A program made the position numbers and the translations under genes. This document shows, piece after piece, positions 62,499 to 64,000 of a stretch of 64,000 nt of DNA. The notes beneath the pieces are model-generated. The model ran no database searches. It saw nothing but the letters and a program-made list of their open reading frames with translations, and was not told where the DNA came from. The stretch's first letter is position 1. The number at the start of each line of letters is the position of its first letter. This DNA comes from Kumtagia sp963820075 (GTDB lineage: Bacteria; Pseudomonadota; Alphaproteobacteria; Rhizobiales; Rhizobiaceae), in assembly GCA_963820075.1 (NCBI GenBank), contig CAWFYS010000015.1:1-64000 (forward strand), given 5' to 3'.

Positions 62499-63936
62499 AT
62501 GACCCCCGAACTTAGCCACAGCCTTTCGCTCGCCGGACCCGAGCTGATCCTCGCGCTCGGCGCGATGGCGCTGCTCATGGTCGGCGCCTATTCGGGCGAA
62601 AAGGCCAACCGGATGGTGACCGGTCTGGCGGTCGCGCTTCTGGTTGCCGCCGCCGCCTGGATTCTGCTTTTCACCGGCGACGGAACGGCCTTCGGCGGAG
62701 CCTTCGTGAGCGATGCCTTCGGGCGCTTCATGAAGATCCTGACGCTGATCGGCTCGGCCGTGACGCTGGTGATGTCGATCGGCTTCGCCAAGGCGGAGAA
62801 GTTCGACAAGTTCGAATACCCCGTCCTGATCCTGCTTTCGACGCTCGGCATGCTGCTGATGATCGCCGCCAACGACATGCTCTCGCTCTATCTCGGCCTG
62901 GAATTGCAGTCGCTGGCGCTCTATGTCGTGGCCGCGATCAATCGCGACAGCGCGCGCTCGACCGAGGCGGGGTTGAAATATTTCGTTCTGGGCGCGCTGT
63001 CGTCGGGCATGCTGCTCTACGGCATCAGCCTCGTTTACGGCTATACCGGCAATACCGGCTTCGAGGAAATCGCGGCCGCACTCGGCGAGGGCGAGCGCCA
63101 GCTGGGCCTGGTGTTCGGACTGGTCTTCGTGCTTGCCGGCCTTGCCTTCAAGATCTCCGCCGTGCCGTTCCACATGTGGACACCGGACGTCTACGAGGGC
63201 GCGCCGACCCCCGTCACCGCCTTCTTCGCGGCCGCGCCGAAAATGGCGGCGATGGCGCTGCTGCTGCGCGTCACCATGGGCGCCTTCGTGCCGATCGCGC
63301 CCGACTGGCAGCAGATCGTCGTCTTCATTTCCATTGCCTCGATGGTTCTCGGCTCCATCGCGGCGATCGGCCAGACGAACATCAAGCGGCTGATGGCCTA
63401 TTCGTCCATCGGGCATATGGGCTTCGCCCTGGTCGGACTCGCCGCCAACAGCGAGGCCGGCGCGCGCGGCGTTGTGATCTACATGCTCATCTACCTGGTA
63501 ATGACGCTCGGCACCTTCGCCTTCATTCTCGCCATGCGGCGCAAGGACGGCAATGTCGAGCAGATCGGCGACCTTGCGGGGTTGTCGGCGACCAATCCCG
63601 GCATGGCTACGGTCATGACTATCCTGATGTTCTCGCTGGCCGGAATACCGCCGCTCGCCGGCTTCTGGGCGAAATGGTATGTCTTTCTTGCCGCCATCAA
63701 TGCGGAACTCTACACGCTGGCCGTCATCGGCGTGCTCGCCTCGGTCGTGGGCGCCTACTATTATCTGCGGATCATCAAACTCATGTGGTTCGACGAACCG
63801 GTCGGCGGTTTCGTGCCGATGGCCGGGCGAGCTTCGGCTGGTCTTGGGCGTGTCCGGCGCCTTCGTGCTCTTCTACGTGCTGATCGGCGCGCCAATCGGC
63901 AACATGGCCGAAGCCGCCGCGAAGTCGCTCTTCTGA
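62499..63936 (+). CDS. nuoN: NADH-quinone oxidoreductase subunit N (frameshift near the C-terminus)
   Basis: An antiporter-like subunit of about 478 residues. 'LYLGLELQSLALYVVAAINR', 'FKISAVPFHMWTPDVYEGAP' and 'IGQTNIKRLMAYSSIGHMGF' are typical. Near 63827 an extra C after GCCGGG shifts the frame; the corrected end reads 'ELRLVLGVSGAFVLFYVLIG' and stops with TGA at 63934-63936. Without the correction the frame runs to 63974 with unrelated residues. Confidence 0.95.
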
Positions 63937-63939
63937 CGA

Positions 63940-64000
63940 ATGGCGTTTCGACTCGCTCCGACCGCCATCGCTGAAGGCTATCGGCTGGACGCGCACGAAT
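63940..64000 (+). CDS. birA: Biotin--[acetyl-CoA-carboxylase] ligase, 5' end only
   Basis: The first 20 codons, 'MAFRLAPTAIAEGYRLDAHE', start 3 bp after the corrected nuoN stop. The opening resembles the N-terminus of rhizobial biotin protein ligase, which usually follows nuoN. The window ends before any catalytic motif, so the call rests on these residues and on position. Confidence 0.6.
   Translation, partial: MAFRLAPTAIAEGYRLDAHE

Noticed and set aside
1..64000. CRISPR array, rRNA or tRNA genes
   Set aside because: I saw no regular direct-repeat and spacer pattern and no rRNA or complete tRNA sequence. A covariance-model scan would be decisive.

Overview
The window looks like an alphaproteobacterial chromosome of the order Rhizobiales, most like Mesorhizobium and its Phyllobacteriaceae relatives. 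The grounds are high GC, a 14-gene nuo operon with rhizobial extra genes, an oxygen-dependent (CobG-type) cobalamin cluster led by a B12 riboswitch and cobW-cobN, a second short FtsZ, and several rhizobial palindromic repeat families. This assignment rests on gene content and protein recognition, not on a database search.

Layout. 0-3.5 kb: a small membrane ORF, a terminator, and heavily frame-disrupted genes (MarC-type membrane protein, GFA enzyme, Gfo/Idh/MocA oxidoreductase, ThuA protein). 3.9-9.5 kb: a peptidoglycan-directed cluster. It has four small proteins made only of PG_binding_1 domains, an N-acetylmuramidase and an M15 peptidase that share a PG-binding domain and a similar C-terminal membrane tail, and a small putative secreted protein. 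9.5-22 kb: mixed genes, including an SDR, FtsZ2, an alpha/beta hydrolase plus Ppx/GppA pair, a PLP decarboxylase, a lipoprotein esterase, a Hint-domain protein, an SH3 protein and an EamA transporter. 21.6-26.5 kb: a minus-strand four-gene sugar-acid operon (GguC/AraD1-like, arabinose/galactose 1-dehydrogenase, IlvD/Edd dehydratase, FadR-type regulator) with a candidate operator upstream. 27-44.9 kb: cobalamin synthesis. Minus-strand genes are cobT, S, B, A, M, E, L, J, I, H, G, N, W and a DUF1636 gene under a cobalamin riboswitch; cbiD and cobK lie on the plus strand. 44.8-46.3 kb: a YcaQ-type glycosylase gene diverging from a tiny secreted-protein ORF. 46.4-63.9 kb: nuoA to nuoN, with five or six non-canonical small or accessory genes, then the start of birA.

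How the genes work together. The cob cluster carries most ring-methylation, contraction, reduction, amidation and cobalt-insertion steps from uroporphyrinogen III, plus two lower-ligand assembly enzymes (CobT, CobS); CbiD stands in for the absent CobF. The nuo operon encodes respiratory complex I; two proteins in it (the NuoE extension and a Pro/Glu-rich protein) end in the same helix-hairpin-like domain. The sugar operon fits a non-phosphorylative L-arabinose/D-galactose route.

Quality caveat. About twenty recognisable proteins are split by one- or two-base indels although each frame segment is otherwise clean. The density is extreme in the first 3.5 kb and falls along the window. This looks more like assembly error near a contig end than natural decay, so 'pseudogene' entries below mean 'reading frame broken in this sequence'.
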